Positions 1 through 7,211 of a stretch of 36,778 bases of DNA are shown one piece after another. The stretch is taken from assembly GCA_020025135.1 (NCBI GenBank), contig JAHHSQ010000014.1, positions 1 through 36,778 on the forward strand, given 5' to 3'. A program made the translations under genes and the position numbers. Source of the DNA: Pectinatus sp. Its GTDB lineage: Bacteria; Bacillota; Negativicutes; Selenomonadales; Selenomonadaceae. A model generated the notes under the pieces. The model was not told the DNA's origin, searched no databases, and saw only the letters and a list, made by a program, of their open reading frames with translations. How positions within the stretch are numbered: the stretch's first letter is position 1; every line of letters begins with the position of its first letter.

Positions 1-1260
1 CCTTGGAAGGATAGAACGACACCAGAAACAGCCGTTGGTGGGCAGATTATGAAAGCCTTTGTTGAAGGTAAGCAGTTTATTCAGGCCTCTATTCTAGCGT
101 TTAATCCGCCGGCTTTGCCGGGATTAGGAGCTGTTGGTGGCTTTGATATGAAATTGGAAGATATTAGTGGCCACAGCGATGTGGAATTAAATAATATTGC
201 CCAGCGCATTATGGCGGCGGCTGCTAAAAACCCCGCTTTGCAAGGTGTTTATAGCACCTATAATATCTCTTCTCCAGTTTATGATTTTACTGTCAATAGA
301 GAGAAAGCTAAGAATTTAGGAGTTAATCTCAGCGATATCTTTACTGCTTTACAGGTCAATTTTGGTGGTATGCCAGTTAACGATTTTAACCAGTTTGGGC
401 AAACTTATAAAGTTATGCTTCAAGCAGAAGTACCATATCGCAGTGCTGCTGATGATATAAAATTCATCTATGTGAAGAGCAATACTGGACAGATGATACC
501 GCTCAGCACTTTGCTTATGCCAAGACTCAATACAGCACCATCGAGTATTTCCCGTTTCAATGCAACTACGAGTATCACAATCCAAGGTAATCCTGCACCA
601 GGCTATAGTTCTGGTCAGGCTATGGCAGCAATAGAAAAGATTGCCAAAGAAGAAGCGCCAAGTGGCTTCTCCATAGATTGGTCAGGACAGAGCCGTGAAG
701 AATTAAAAGCTGGTAACACGACAACGATTATTATGTTACTATCTATCGTTTTTGTTTTCCTCTGTTTGGCAGCTTTGTACGAAAGTTGGAGCGTTCCTTA
801 TGCGGTACTTTTGGCTGTACCATCTGGTATTTTTGGTGCTTTGCTCTCAGAATACCTCACCCATCAACCCAACAGCATTTATATGCAGATAGGGATTGTT
901 ATGTTGATTGGCTTGGCGGCCAAAAATGCCATCCTCATCGTTGAATTTGCCAAAGTAAGAGTGGATGCCGGTATGCCAATTATTCAATCTGCCATTGAGG
1001 CGTCAAGATTGCGCTTGCGTCCAATTTTGATGACATCTTTGGCTTTTGTCATTGGCTGTATTCCGCTAGCTATCGCTACTGGCGCTGGAGCAGCAGCCCG
1101 CAATAATATGGGGATTGCTGTTGTCGGTGGGATGATTATTGCCACGGCATTTGGTATTTTCTTGATACCGGTCATGTTTGTCATTGTAGAGTTGCTTTCT
1201 GCTAAACTTGGAGGCAAACATAAAGTGAGACCTAAACAAGATCCAGACGAATATATGTAA
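1..1260 (+). CDS. RND-family (HAE1/AcrB-type) efflux pump inner-membrane subunit, 5' truncated by window edge
   Basis: This is the C-terminal ~420 residues of a proton-driven RND transporter, which pumps hydrophobic or amphipathic compounds out through a tripartite complex across the inner and outer membranes. The frame is open from base 1, so the ATG at 49 is internal. The first part is the periplasmic porter domain. After it come five or six membrane segments, starting near residue 225 counted from base 49. HAE1 hallmarks are visible: GLAAKNAILIVEFA in a transmembrane helix and RLRPILMTS followed by a Gly/Ala-rich helix. The protein ends in a short charged tail (KQDPDEYM), and a hairpin terminator follows at once. 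Full-length relatives are about 1,030 residues, so roughly 60% lies outside the window. Family is sure; substrate cannot be told. Confidence 0.95.
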   Translation, partial: PWKDRTTPETAVGGQIMKAFVEGKQFIQASILAFNPPALPGLGAVGGFDMKLEDISGHSDVELNNIAQRIMAAAAKNPALQGVYSTYNISSPVYDFTVNREKAKNLGVNLSDIFTALQVNFGGMPVNDFNQFGQTYKVMLQAEVPYRSAADDIKFIYVKSNTGQMIPLSTLLMPRLNTAPSSISRFNATTSITIQGNPAPGYSSGQAMAAIEKIAKEEAPSGFSIDWSGQSREELKAGNTTTIIMLLSIVFVFLCLAALYESWSVPYAVLLAVPSGIFGALLSEYLTHQPNSIYMQIGIVMLIGLAAKNAILIVEFAKVRVDAGMPIIQSAIEASRLRLRPILMTSLAFVIGCIPLAIATGAGAAARNNMGIAVVGGMIIATAFGIFLIPVMFVIVELLSAKLGGKHKVRPKQDPDEYM

Positions 1261-1268
1261 TTTAGTTA

Positions 1269-1305
1269 GAAGGAGATGATTTATTATCTCCTTCTTTACT
1301 TTTAT
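1269..1305 (+). terminator. Rho-independent terminator after the RND gene
   Basis: GAAGGAGAT (1269-1277) pairs with ATCTCCTTC (1286-1294), followed by a T-rich run. It sits 8 nt after the RND stop codon. Confidence 0.75.
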
Positions 1306-1323
1306 AAAAAATGTTGTTTTTTT

Positions 1324-1352
1324 TTGTAATTTTTGTAATTATTGTATATAAT
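1324..1352 (+). promoter_or_regulatory. Candidate sigma-A promoter, upstream of the chemoreceptor gene
   Basis: TTGTAA (1324-1329), a 17-nt spacer and TATAAT (1347-1352). A strong Shine-Dalgarno-like AAGGAG follows at 1383-1388, and a 17-codon ORF could start at TTG 1402, but nothing else supports that peptide. Confidence 0.5.
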
Positions 1353-1451
1353 AGAAAACATATAGGTTTATTATTTTGCGGAAAGGAGAAGAAAAATACT
1401 TTTGTCAGAAATATCAAAATGCAATTTATTTTTTTTATTAATTAAACTAGA

Positions 1452-1480
1452 TTGACAAAGTATTGAATAATTATTAAATA
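1452..1480 (+). promoter_or_regulatory. Sigma-A promoter for the intron-led chemoreceptor mRNA
   Basis: A perfect TTGACA (1452-1457), a 17-nt spacer and TAAATA (1475-1480). Transcription would start near 1487, so only ~30 nt of 5' leader precede the predicted 5' splice site of intron A. That leaves no room for a separate aptamer domain between promoter and ribozyme. Confidence 0.6.
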
Positions 1481-1517
1481 TTCTTTTTTTAGTTTGAAGG
1501 ATATACAGTAAGCATAT

Positions 1518-1863
1518 AGAGAAATCTGTACGCAGTAACCACTTGAATTGCTGGAAACCCTTAAAGCCGTTTAGACGACAACAGAGCCTTGAAATGGACA
1601 GCTGTGAGCGTAGCGAAAGCAGAAAAAATTGAACGGATGCTATACGGTCAAAACCTACGTAGTGTAAAAATAGGCAATCAGCAGCTAAGCTTCGAAGAGA
1701 AGAAAGTTCAACGACTATCCCATGAGGGAGTAGGCCCAAGTGAGCCGAAGTGGGTGGCTTCTTACTGCTAGCGGCAAAGAAGAAGATATAGTCTATGCTT
1801 ATGTGAAAACATGAGGAAGCTTGGTCTAACAAACCGAGTGATAAAGTTAATACTTTATGAATG
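1518..1863 (+). ncRNA. Group I intron, copy A (ORF-less), in the leader of the chemoreceptor gene
   Basis: Core elements, in order: P-like GAATTGCTGGAAA (1544-1556), Q-like AATCAGCAGC (1676-1685), R-like GTTCAACGACTATCC (1706-1720) and S-like GATATAGTC (1785-1793). GCTG/CAGC can form P4 and GACTAT/ATAGTC forms P7. The segment just after R (GGGAGTAGGCCC...) has the P7.1/P7.2 look of subgroup IA. P1 is a hairpin: GCATAT AGA, GAAA loop, TCT GTACGC, with a U-G wobble at the predicted 5' splice site after 1517. The 3' end is either ...UG/AAC (after 1863) or ...A/UGAAC (after 1861). There is no endonuclease or maturase ORF; the 60-codon frame inside it is the ribozyme read as protein. Confidence 0.88.
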
Positions 1864-1887
1864 AACAGGCAAATTTTTACAAACATG

Positions 1888-3597
1888 AAAGTAAAGAAAA
1901 AACTAATTTCTCTGATGGTGATTTTTATGGCCGGTCTGTTGTGTGTAGGAGGGGTGGGGTACTACTTCCTCAATCGCACTGATGTGGCTTTAAAACAGTT
2001 ATATGACCAACAGTTGCGTTCTATTGAGTGGATATATACCTGTCGTACTTGTGCTAGAAAAATTGATTCAGACATCTATATGCTTATGCTCACCAGTTCA
2101 CCAGAGCAGACTCAAAGTATTTTACAGGACATCAAAAAGAATCGTGATGTCTTCCACCAATCTTTTAGCAATTATTCACAGTTGCCGCTTAGTCCTGAAG
2201 CGCAAGCTAAGGTCAGCGATATCAACAATCTTTTGCAACAGTATGATTCTGTAAAGGATAAGGTAATTCAAATTGCTGCTCAGAATAATCCTAATGCCAA
2301 TAAGGTGGCTTTAAAACTTTATATGACACAGGGATTACCATTGTCGCAGAAATTTAATAATGAATTGATTTCTTTGGCATCTTCCGTATCTCAGTCAGCT
2401 AGTATCATCGCTAGTCGCAATAGAGCAGATGCAGATTATGCTGAAACACTTTTCACTATTATCATTATCTGTACTATTGTCATTGGTCTTGTCATTGGTG
2501 TCTTTATCATTAAACAGATTAGCAGTCGGATGAGCGATTTAATCGAACATATTGCAGTGCTTTCTAAGGGAAATTTCACTTTACGTATTCCAGAAAACCA
2601 CCTTGCAGACAAGACTGAATTTGGTGACGTGTCTCGCGGTATAGATACATTACGCACCAATATATCTTCGCTTTTGAAGCACATTATGGGCTCGGCAGAA
2701 CAAGTTGCGTCAGCTTCAGAAGAATTGACGGCCAGTGCAGAACAATCGGCGCAGGCATCAAATCAGGTAGCTAATTCTGTTACCATGGTTGCAGATAGCT
2801 CGGAAAAGCAGTTGGCTTTGGCAGAAAATACAAATCAGTTGACGCAGAATATCGCTAATTCTATTGAGCAGGTATCACAAAATGCCGACAAAGTTTATGA
2901 AGCGGCGAAAAAGATGGCTGATACGGCAGAAGCTGGAGAAAAAGCTGTCAATAAAGCTATCAATCAGATGAAAACTATTGAAGAAAAAACTGATAATACA
3001 GCACGTGTTATTGGTGAATTGGAAGAAGAATCCAAAGAAATTGGTCAAATTGTAGATGCTATTTCTAGCATCGCTGCCCAGACTAATTTGTTGGCTTTAA
3101 ATGCTGCTATTGAAGCAGCGCGAGCTGGCGAAGCTGGTAAGGGGTTTGCCGTTGTCGCAGAAGAAGTGCGTAAATTGGCGGAACAATCGCAGGATGCGGC
3201 TAAGAAAATTACTGGCTTGATTGCAACTGTGCAAGATAGAACTAACAATGCTGTTACCTTTATGAATGACGGAAGGGAAGAAGTCCATGTCGGTACTGAT
3301 GTAGTGACTAGTACTGGTCAAAGCTTTACGCAAATATTGGATATGGTTCTCGATATTACCAAGCAGATGAAAGATATCAGCTCTTCTGTTCAAGCGGTTA
3401 CTCAAAGTACACAAGGGGCAGTCGAAACCATTCAGAAAATGGATGCGGAAAGCAAAAAATCTTCCGAAGAAACACAGACTATTTCGGCTGCTACACAAGA
3501 GCAGTCTGCCTCTATTGAAGAAATTGCCACCGCTAGTCAGAATCTCTCTAAGATGGCAGAGGATTTGCGTTTTTCAGTACAACAGTTTAAGGTTTAG
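1888..3597 (+). CDS. Methyl-accepting chemotaxis protein (transmembrane chemoreceptor)
   Basis: The receptor senses a ligand outside the membrane and controls CheA/CheW. Seen from the N-terminus: a short charged stretch (KVKKK), TM1 at ~5-25, a ~160-residue helical extracytoplasmic domain of 4HB_MCP type, TM2 (IIIICTIVIGLVIGVFII), a HAMP linker, then a long coiled-coil signalling domain. The hairpin tip reads IEAARAGEAGKGFAVVAEE, the conserved MCP signature, and EVRKLAEQS follows. There is no C-terminal CheR pentapeptide. ATG 1888 is preferred because KVKKKLISL matches family starts. An in-frame ATG at 1861 takes its bases from the 3' end of intron A, and splicing at A/UGAAC would instead make an in-frame UUG. 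None of these has a well-placed ribosome site, so the start depends on how the leader is processed. Confidence 0.93.
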   Translation, partial: KVKKKLISLMVIFMAGLLCVGGVGYYFLNRTDVALKQLYDQQLRSIEWIYTCRTCARKIDSDIYMLMLTSSPEQTQSILQDIKKNRDVFHQSFSNYSQLPLSPEAQAKVSDINNLLQQYDSVKDKVIQIAAQNNPNANKVALKLYMTQGLPLSQKFNNELISLASSVSQSASIIASRNRADADYAETLFTIIIICTIVIGLVIGVFIIKQISSRMSDLIEHIAVLSKGNFTLRIPENHLADKTEFGDVSRGIDTLRTNISSLLKHIMGSAEQVASASEELTASAEQSAQASNQVANSVTMVADSSEKQLALAENTNQLTQNIANSIEQVSQNADKVYEAAKKMADTAEAGEKAVNKAINQMKTIEEKTDNTARVIGELEEESKEIGQIVDAISSIAAQTNLLALNAAIEAARAGEAGKGFAVVAEEVRKLAEQSQDAAKKITGLIATVQDRTNNAVTFMNDGREEVHVGTDVVTSTGQSFTQILDMVLDITKQMKDISSSVQAVTQSTQGAVETIQKMDAESKKSSEETQTISAATQEQSASIEEIATASQNLSKMAEDLRFSVQQFKV

Positions 3598-3622
3598 TGC
3601 TTTAGTTTGATAATATAACAAA

Positions 3623-3654
3623 AATGTCCTGGCAAATTTGCCAGGACATTTTTT
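3623..3654. terminator. Bidirectional terminator between the convergent MCP and terC genes
   Basis: A perfect 14-bp inverted repeat (AATGTCCTGGCAAA and its complement, 3623-3650) is flanked by A and T runs, so it can stop transcription on both strands. Confidence 0.9.
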
Positions 3655-3656
3655 AA

Positions 3657-4334
3657 TTAATTTTTGGAAGAAGTAGATGTTTTTTTCTTGTTACGATAAT
3701 AGAGAGCAACAATGATGATAAAAAGCATTGTGAGATAGGGTAATAGCCAATTTAATATCGGGAAATAAGCGGCAAAAATAGCGCTTACTTTGTGGTCGCT
3801 GACTATCATATGTCCAGAAGTATGGGCAAGAATAACGGCACCGATGACGATTAAAATTGGATATTTATCCATTAAGTCAGCTATAAAGCTACTGCCAAAA
3901 GCAACTATAGGGATGCTAATTAATAAACCGAGGATGACGAGCAAGAAATGACCGTGCGAAGCACCAGCAATGGCTAAGACATTGTCGATACCCATAGCAG
4001 CATCAGCGACGATAATGGTTTTTATGGCCGACATGAAATGACTAGAAGCATCTATGTGTTGAGCATGTGGTTCAGTAGGTTTCAGGAGATGAACAGCAAT
4101 GGGAAGAAGTAGCACTCCGCCTAGAGCATGTAAATAGGGAATGGTGAGCAAATAGACGGCAACTAGCGTCATTAAAATGCGGATAACAACAGCGCCAATA
4201 GTACCCCAAAGAATAGCTTTTTTGCGGATAGAATGTTCTAAGTTTCGCACCGCTAATCCTATTACTACGGCATTATCTCCAGCTAAAACTAAATCCAAAA
4301 TAACGATAGCTCCAAGGGCAGTTAAAAATTCCAT
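3657..4334 (-). CDS. TerC/YjbE-family integral membrane protein, probable Mn2+ exporter
   Basis: A 225-residue, seven-helix protein of the TerC family. DLVLAGDNAVVIG near the N-terminus and DAAMGIDNVLAIAG at mid-protein are the paired acidic membrane motifs of the family, thought to carry metal. The His-containing loop (HAQHID) lies between helices, and the tail is Lys/Ser rich. Bacillus relatives (YkoY, YceF, MeeF/MeeY) are linked to Mn2+ efflux or metalation of exported enzymes. Here the link is strengthened by a yybP-ykoY Mn2+ riboswitch ~235 nt upstream on the same strand. Translation starts at the only family-like methionine (MEFLTALGAIVILD), though no good ribosome site precedes it. Specific substrate is inferred from the riboswitch. 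Confidence 0.92.
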   Translation of the reverse strand: MEFLTALGAIVILDLVLAGDNAVVIGLAVRNLEHSIRKKAILWGTIGAVVIRILMTLVAVYLLTIPYLHALGGVLLLPIAVHLLKPTEPHAQHIDASSHFMSAIKTIIVADAAMGIDNVLAIAGASHGHFLLVILGLLISIPIVAFGSSFIADLMDKYPILIVIGAVILAHTSGHMIVSDHKVSAIFAAYFPILNWLLPYLTMLFIIIVALYYRNKKKTSTSSKN

Positions 4335-4532
4335 CTAATTTTTCTGTTGGCAATAGAGATTAATTGTCAGATTATTTTTTTAATCCTATTGGGAGAGAAT
4401 ACAGATACCACCTTTCTGTATTTTTTACCGCGATTTCTCTCCGTATCGAGGTAAATTTATTATTTATCGACTGTTCAAATAGCAAGTAATTATTATTTTA
4501 TACCAAGTATAGTTTAACTAAATTAAGACAAT
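4335..4532 (-). other. Long terC leader between riboswitch terminator and start codon
   Basis: About 200 nt of leader with no ORF I can support. It holds a nested stem: GGAGAGAA (4392-4399) with TTCTCTCC (4435-4442), and ATACAGA (4399-4405) with TCTGTAT (4415-4421). On the minus strand the inner loop carries AAGGTGG, a sequence able to bind 16S rRNA. It could be a second regulatory RNA element or a processing site; I do not recognise the family. Confidence 0.5.
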
Positions 4533-4575
4533 AAAAAAAGACTTTTAACGCACCCGAAAAGCACGTTAAAAGTCT
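4533..4575 (-). terminator. Riboswitch-controlled intrinsic terminator
   Basis: On the minus strand AGACTTTTAACG (from 4575) pairs with CGTTAAAAGTCT (ending 4539), followed by seven U. Its 5' arm is the same AGACTTTT that closes the upstream aptamer, so the two folds exclude each other. This is the expected expression platform: metal-bound aptamer permits read-through. Confidence 0.85.
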
Positions 4576-4660
4576 CACTTGTCAACAATTTGACGTCGTT
4601 ACCAGTTGTCAAGGACAACAGTGTTGTTGATAACGAACCAAGAAGTTACTCCCTTTTGAT
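4568..4660 (-). ncRNA. yybP-ykoY (Mn2+) riboswitch aptamer
   Basis: On the minus strand the aptamer opens with AAAGGGAGTAACTTC (consensus AAGGGGAGUAGCUUC) and closes with ACAAGTGAGACTTTT (consensus ACAAGUGAGACCUUU). These two blocks form P1 and the conserved metal-binding loops. Between them lies a long hairpin (ACAACACTGTTGT). The gene downstream encodes a TerC/YjbE protein, the classic partner of this riboswitch. Confidence 0.88.
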
Positions 4661-4666
4661 AGGATT

Positions 4667-4695
4667 ATTATATAAACGAACTAATAAAAAGTCAA
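4667..4695 (-). promoter_or_regulatory. Promoter of the riboswitch-terC transcript
   Basis: On the minus strand TTGACT (4695-4690), 17-nt spacer, TATAAT (4672-4667). Start would fall just before the aptamer. Confidence 0.8.
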
Positions 4696-4708
4696 TATAA
4701 TTTTTATT

Positions 4709-6592
4709 TTATTTATAGAAGCCGCGTAGGGCATTAGCTATGCAGAGCAAGGTAGCTCCAGTGTCAGCAAAAACGGCTCCCCAAAGAGAGGTATAGCCTG
4801 CTAAACTCAAACCAATTATTATTATTTTTATGCCTAAAGCGAGAACGATATTTTCGTAAGCTAGATAGCGAGTTTGGTCGGATATTTGCCAAGATAGGGC
4901 AATGTGTTGGACTGTGTTTTTGAGGAGCACTATGTCAGCTGCTTCTGTAGCGCTATCAGCGCCTTCTCCCATGGCGATGCCGATATCGGCATTAGCTAAG
5001 ACGGGAGCATCATTGATGCCGTCACCGACAAAGAGTATTGGTCCATATGTTTGGCGCAGTTTTTTTAGTTTTATCAACTTTTCCGCAGGAAGTAATCCAG
5101 CTGAAACATCATTGATGCCAAGTTGTTTAGCAATAGCATGAGCTGGCTCTGGACGGTCTCCCGTTAATAAGGTAAAGTGTAAACCCTTTTGGGCGAGTTC
5201 AGTAATTAACTCCTTAGAGCCAGGGCGCAGGTTATCCCCCAATAAAATATGTCCGTAATATTTATCGTCAATGGCGAGAAATATAGCTGTATAAGGTGAA
5301 TTGACAGTCGGTGTGGCAATATTTTTTTGTGCTAAAAAATCGGCTCGCCCACAGATAACTTGCTTTCCCCTATATTCGCCCTGTATGCCGTATCCAGAGA
5401 CTTCTTTGACGTTTGATAAGTTGAGAAAATCATTAGAAATAGGTGCATAGGCGGTTAAAATGGCTTTGGCCAAAGGATGATTAGAATATTTTTCTAAAGA
5501 AGCTAAGTAGCGCCAAAATTCCATTTCGTTTTCAGCTTGGACGGCTTGTACGTTAAAATGGCCCTCTGTCAAGGTACCAGTTTTATCAAAAGCGACCGCT
5601 TTAATAGAATGTAAACCCTCTAAGATAGCACTATTCTTGAAAAAAATACCTCTTTTAGCGGCCCTGCCAATACCAGTAAAGAATGAGAGGGGGATGCTGA
5701 TGACCAGAGCACATGGACAACTGATAATTAAAAAGGTAAGGGCGATGGGGAGTTGAGCTTTCCACTGGTCAGGATGAGGAAAAATAGTGGCCAAAATGGC
5801 AGCGAGAACGATAAAAGGCGTATAGTAGCGGGCAAATTTGGTGATGAATTTTTCCAAATGTGGTTTTTGGGCAGCAGCAACTTCGGTGATTTGCACCAGT
5901 TTAGAAACCATAGAATCCGCGAGATTTTTTTCTACATATATTTGTAATGGCGCACCGCAATTTAACATGCCAGACAATACTTTGTCGCCGGGTTTTACTT
6001 CTAGTGGGAAGCTTTCTCCAGTCAGAGAAGATGTATCTAAGCTACCTGTGCCTGCATGTACTGTTCCATCTAGGGGAATGCGCTCTCCAGTAGCGACGAG
6101 GACGATGGCTTGGGGTGTTACCTTTTCACTAGGTAATAATGAAAAGGTGCCATCAGGTTGTTGAACTTTTATGTTTTTTACGCGCATATCGAGCATCTGT
6201 TTTACTTTTTGTTGGCTTTTTGTAGTAGCCAAGCCTTCAAAAAATTCGCCAATTTGGTAAAACATGACGATACCGATAGCTTCGTGATAATCGCCGAGAT
6301 AAAAAGCTCCGCCGGAGGCGATTGTCATTAGCAAATTTTCATCAAACATATGACCGCGAAAGAAATTGCGTACGGCCGTAAAATAGACTTCTCCACCTAA
6401 AATTAAAGCTGCGATAAATAGGCAGTAGTTAGCAATGCTGGCATTAATATAACTAAGGGCAAAAGAGCTAATACCGATTAATACTTTATATAAATTACTT
6501 TGTTTGTACCAAGGCTTTTGAGAATGTTGATGATGGTGGCAGCAAGTACAGCCAGAGTGTCTTTTTTTGTCATCTAAGCAGATATTTTCCAT
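4709..6592 (-). CDS. Heavy-metal-translocating P1B-type ATPase (Zn/Cd/Co/Pb exporter, CadA/ZntA type)
   Basis: An ATP-driven exporter of divalent soft metals, 627 residues. The start is the ATG at 6592, 7 nt after a GGAGG. Instead of a ~70-residue HMA domain with CxxC, the N-terminus is a short Cys/His-rich tail (SGCTCCHHHQHSQ, residues ~14-26) that could bind metal. Then come paired membrane helices, the actuator TGES, the SCPCALVIS metal site in the sixth helix (the CPC of P1B pumps), DKTGTLT with the phosphorylated Asp, NHPLAKAI (the HP motif of P1B pumps), and GDGINDAPVLANADIGIAMG. The last helix has AxTGATLLCI, with the Asp seen in Zn/Cd pumps (VFADTGAT). The ArsR-like operator in its promoter also fits Zn/Cd control. 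Exact metal is inferred. Confidence 0.94.
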   Translation of the reverse strand: MENICLDDKKRHSGCTCCHHHQHSQKPWYKQSNLYKVLIGISSFALSYINASIANYCLFIAALILGGEVYFTAVRNFFRGHMFDENLLMTIASGGAFYLGDYHEAIGIVMFYQIGEFFEGLATTKSQQKVKQMLDMRVKNIKVQQPDGTFSLLPSEKVTPQAIVLVATGERIPLDGTVHAGTGSLDTSSLTGESFPLEVKPGDKVLSGMLNCGAPLQIYVEKNLADSMVSKLVQITEVAAAQKPHLEKFITKFARYYTPFIVLAAILATIFPHPDQWKAQLPIALTFLIISCPCALVISIPLSFFTGIGRAAKRGIFFKNSAILEGLHSIKAVAFDKTGTLTEGHFNVQAVQAENEMEFWRYLASLEKYSNHPLAKAILTAYAPISNDFLNLSNVKEVSGYGIQGEYRGKQVICGRADFLAQKNIATPTVNSPYTAIFLAIDDKYYGHILLGDNLRPGSKELITELAQKGLHFTLLTGDRPEPAHAIAKQLGINDVSAGLLPAEKLIKLKKLRQTYGPILFVGDGINDAPVLANADIGIAMGEGADSATEAADIVLLKNTVQHIALSWQISDQTRYLAYENIVLALGIKIIIIGLSLAGYTSLWGAVFADTGATLLCIANALRGFYK

Positions 6593-6606
6593 GGATATCC
6601 CTCCTT

Positions 6607-6634
6607 AAACATATGAACATTTGTTCATATGTTT
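6607..6634. promoter_or_regulatory. ArsR/SmtB-family operator (13-2-13 palindrome)
   Basis: AAACATATGAACA, two T, then its exact complement. The ATATGAACA half-site is like the 12-2-12 sites bound by SmtB, CzrA and CadC metal sensors. It lies between the -10 box and the ribosome site of the ATPase gene, so a repressor here would block initiation until metal arrives. No arsR-like gene is in this window. Confidence 0.8.
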
Positions 6635-6662
6635 ATTATAACGTTTTTTTATTTTCTTGCAA
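6635..6662 (-). promoter_or_regulatory. Promoter of the metal ATPase gene
   Basis: On the minus strand TTGCAA (6662-6657), 16-nt spacer, TATAAT (6640-6635), directly abutting the palindromic operator. Confidence 0.7.
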
Positions 6663-6689
6663 GCACTTGTCTAAGGTTATTTGACCATG

Positions 6690-6717
6690 AAAAAAGACGG
6701 CCGTTTTAGAGGCCGCC
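6690..6717 (-). terminator. Terminator after tRNA-Ser(UGA)
   Basis: On the minus strand GGCGGCC and GGCCGTC form a stem with an 8-nt loop, followed by six U. It lies 80 nt downstream of the tRNA-Ser gene. Confidence 0.7.
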
Positions 6718-6797
6718 TCAAAATGCATTATGTAATATGATATCCTAATTCATTTAGTATCAAGGGAAATGAGCTTCCTAGAAAATTAAGTTATATA

Positions 6798-6886
<89 letters not shown>

Positions 6887-6949
6887 AAGACTATTCGATT
6901 ATAACAATATAGTTAAAAAATGTCAATTTCATAAAAATAAAAAAAGATG

Positions 6950-6978
6950 TTGACAAAGAGAAAAAGTTACCTTATACT
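6950..6978 (+). promoter_or_regulatory. Promoter of tRNA-Lys
   Basis: TTGACA (6950-6955), 17-nt spacer, TATACT (6973-6978); the tRNA begins 16 nt later. Confidence 0.85.
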
Positions 6979-6994
6979 TATAAAGTAACGTTTT

Positions 6995-7070
6995 GGTTCA
7001 CTAGCTCAGTCGGTAGAGCACCTGACTTTTAATCAGGGTGTCCCGAGTTCGAATCTCGGGTGAGCCACCA
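6995..7070 (+). tRNA. tRNA-Lys(UUU)
   Basis: Acceptor GGTTCAC pairs with GTGAGCC (one G-U), D loop AGTCGGTAGA, anticodon loop CT-TTT-AA, T arm GAGTTCGAATCTC, encoded CCA. Confidence 0.97.
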
Positions 7071-7102
7071 TGAATATATGTGGTATTATGTTACCACTTG
7101 GA

Positions 7103-7130
7103 AGAGTCGACGTAAGTCGGCTCTTTTTTT
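7103..7130 (+). terminator. Terminator after tRNA-Lys
   Basis: GAGTCGAC and GTCGGCTC form a stem with a 4-nt loop, followed by seven T. Confidence 0.85.
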
Positions 7131-7151
7131 ATTGCCGTTATTCCATTTATA

Positions 7152-7195
7152 AAGGGCACTAGTTAGCAACTAGAATGTTGCGAGCTAATGCCCTT
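7152..7195 (-). terminator. Long hairpin after manA, probable terminator
   Basis: AAGGGCACTAGTTAGCAAC (7152-7170) pairs, with few mismatches, with the segment ending GCTAATGCCCTT (7195). The minus-strand U tract after it is short (CCCTTTAT), so termination may be partial. Confidence 0.6.
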
Positions 7196-7211
7196 ATCGT
7201 ATTAAATTTTA

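Noticed and set aside
1453..1518. A c-di-GMP or other riboswitch directly upstream of intron A, as in C. difficile.
   Set aside because: Only ~30 nt separate the expected transcription start from the splice site, and no GEMM-like motif is present.
1371..1886. A 171-codon minus-strand frame and a 60-codon plus-strand frame over intron A.
   Set aside because: Both are shadow translations of conserved ribozyme sequence; the composition is not protein-like, and conservation follows RNA pairing.
4385..4445. T-box-like GGTGGTA in the terC leader (minus strand).
   Set aside because: No AGGGUGGNACCGCG element, specifier loop or terminator arrangement, and the gene is not amino-acid related.
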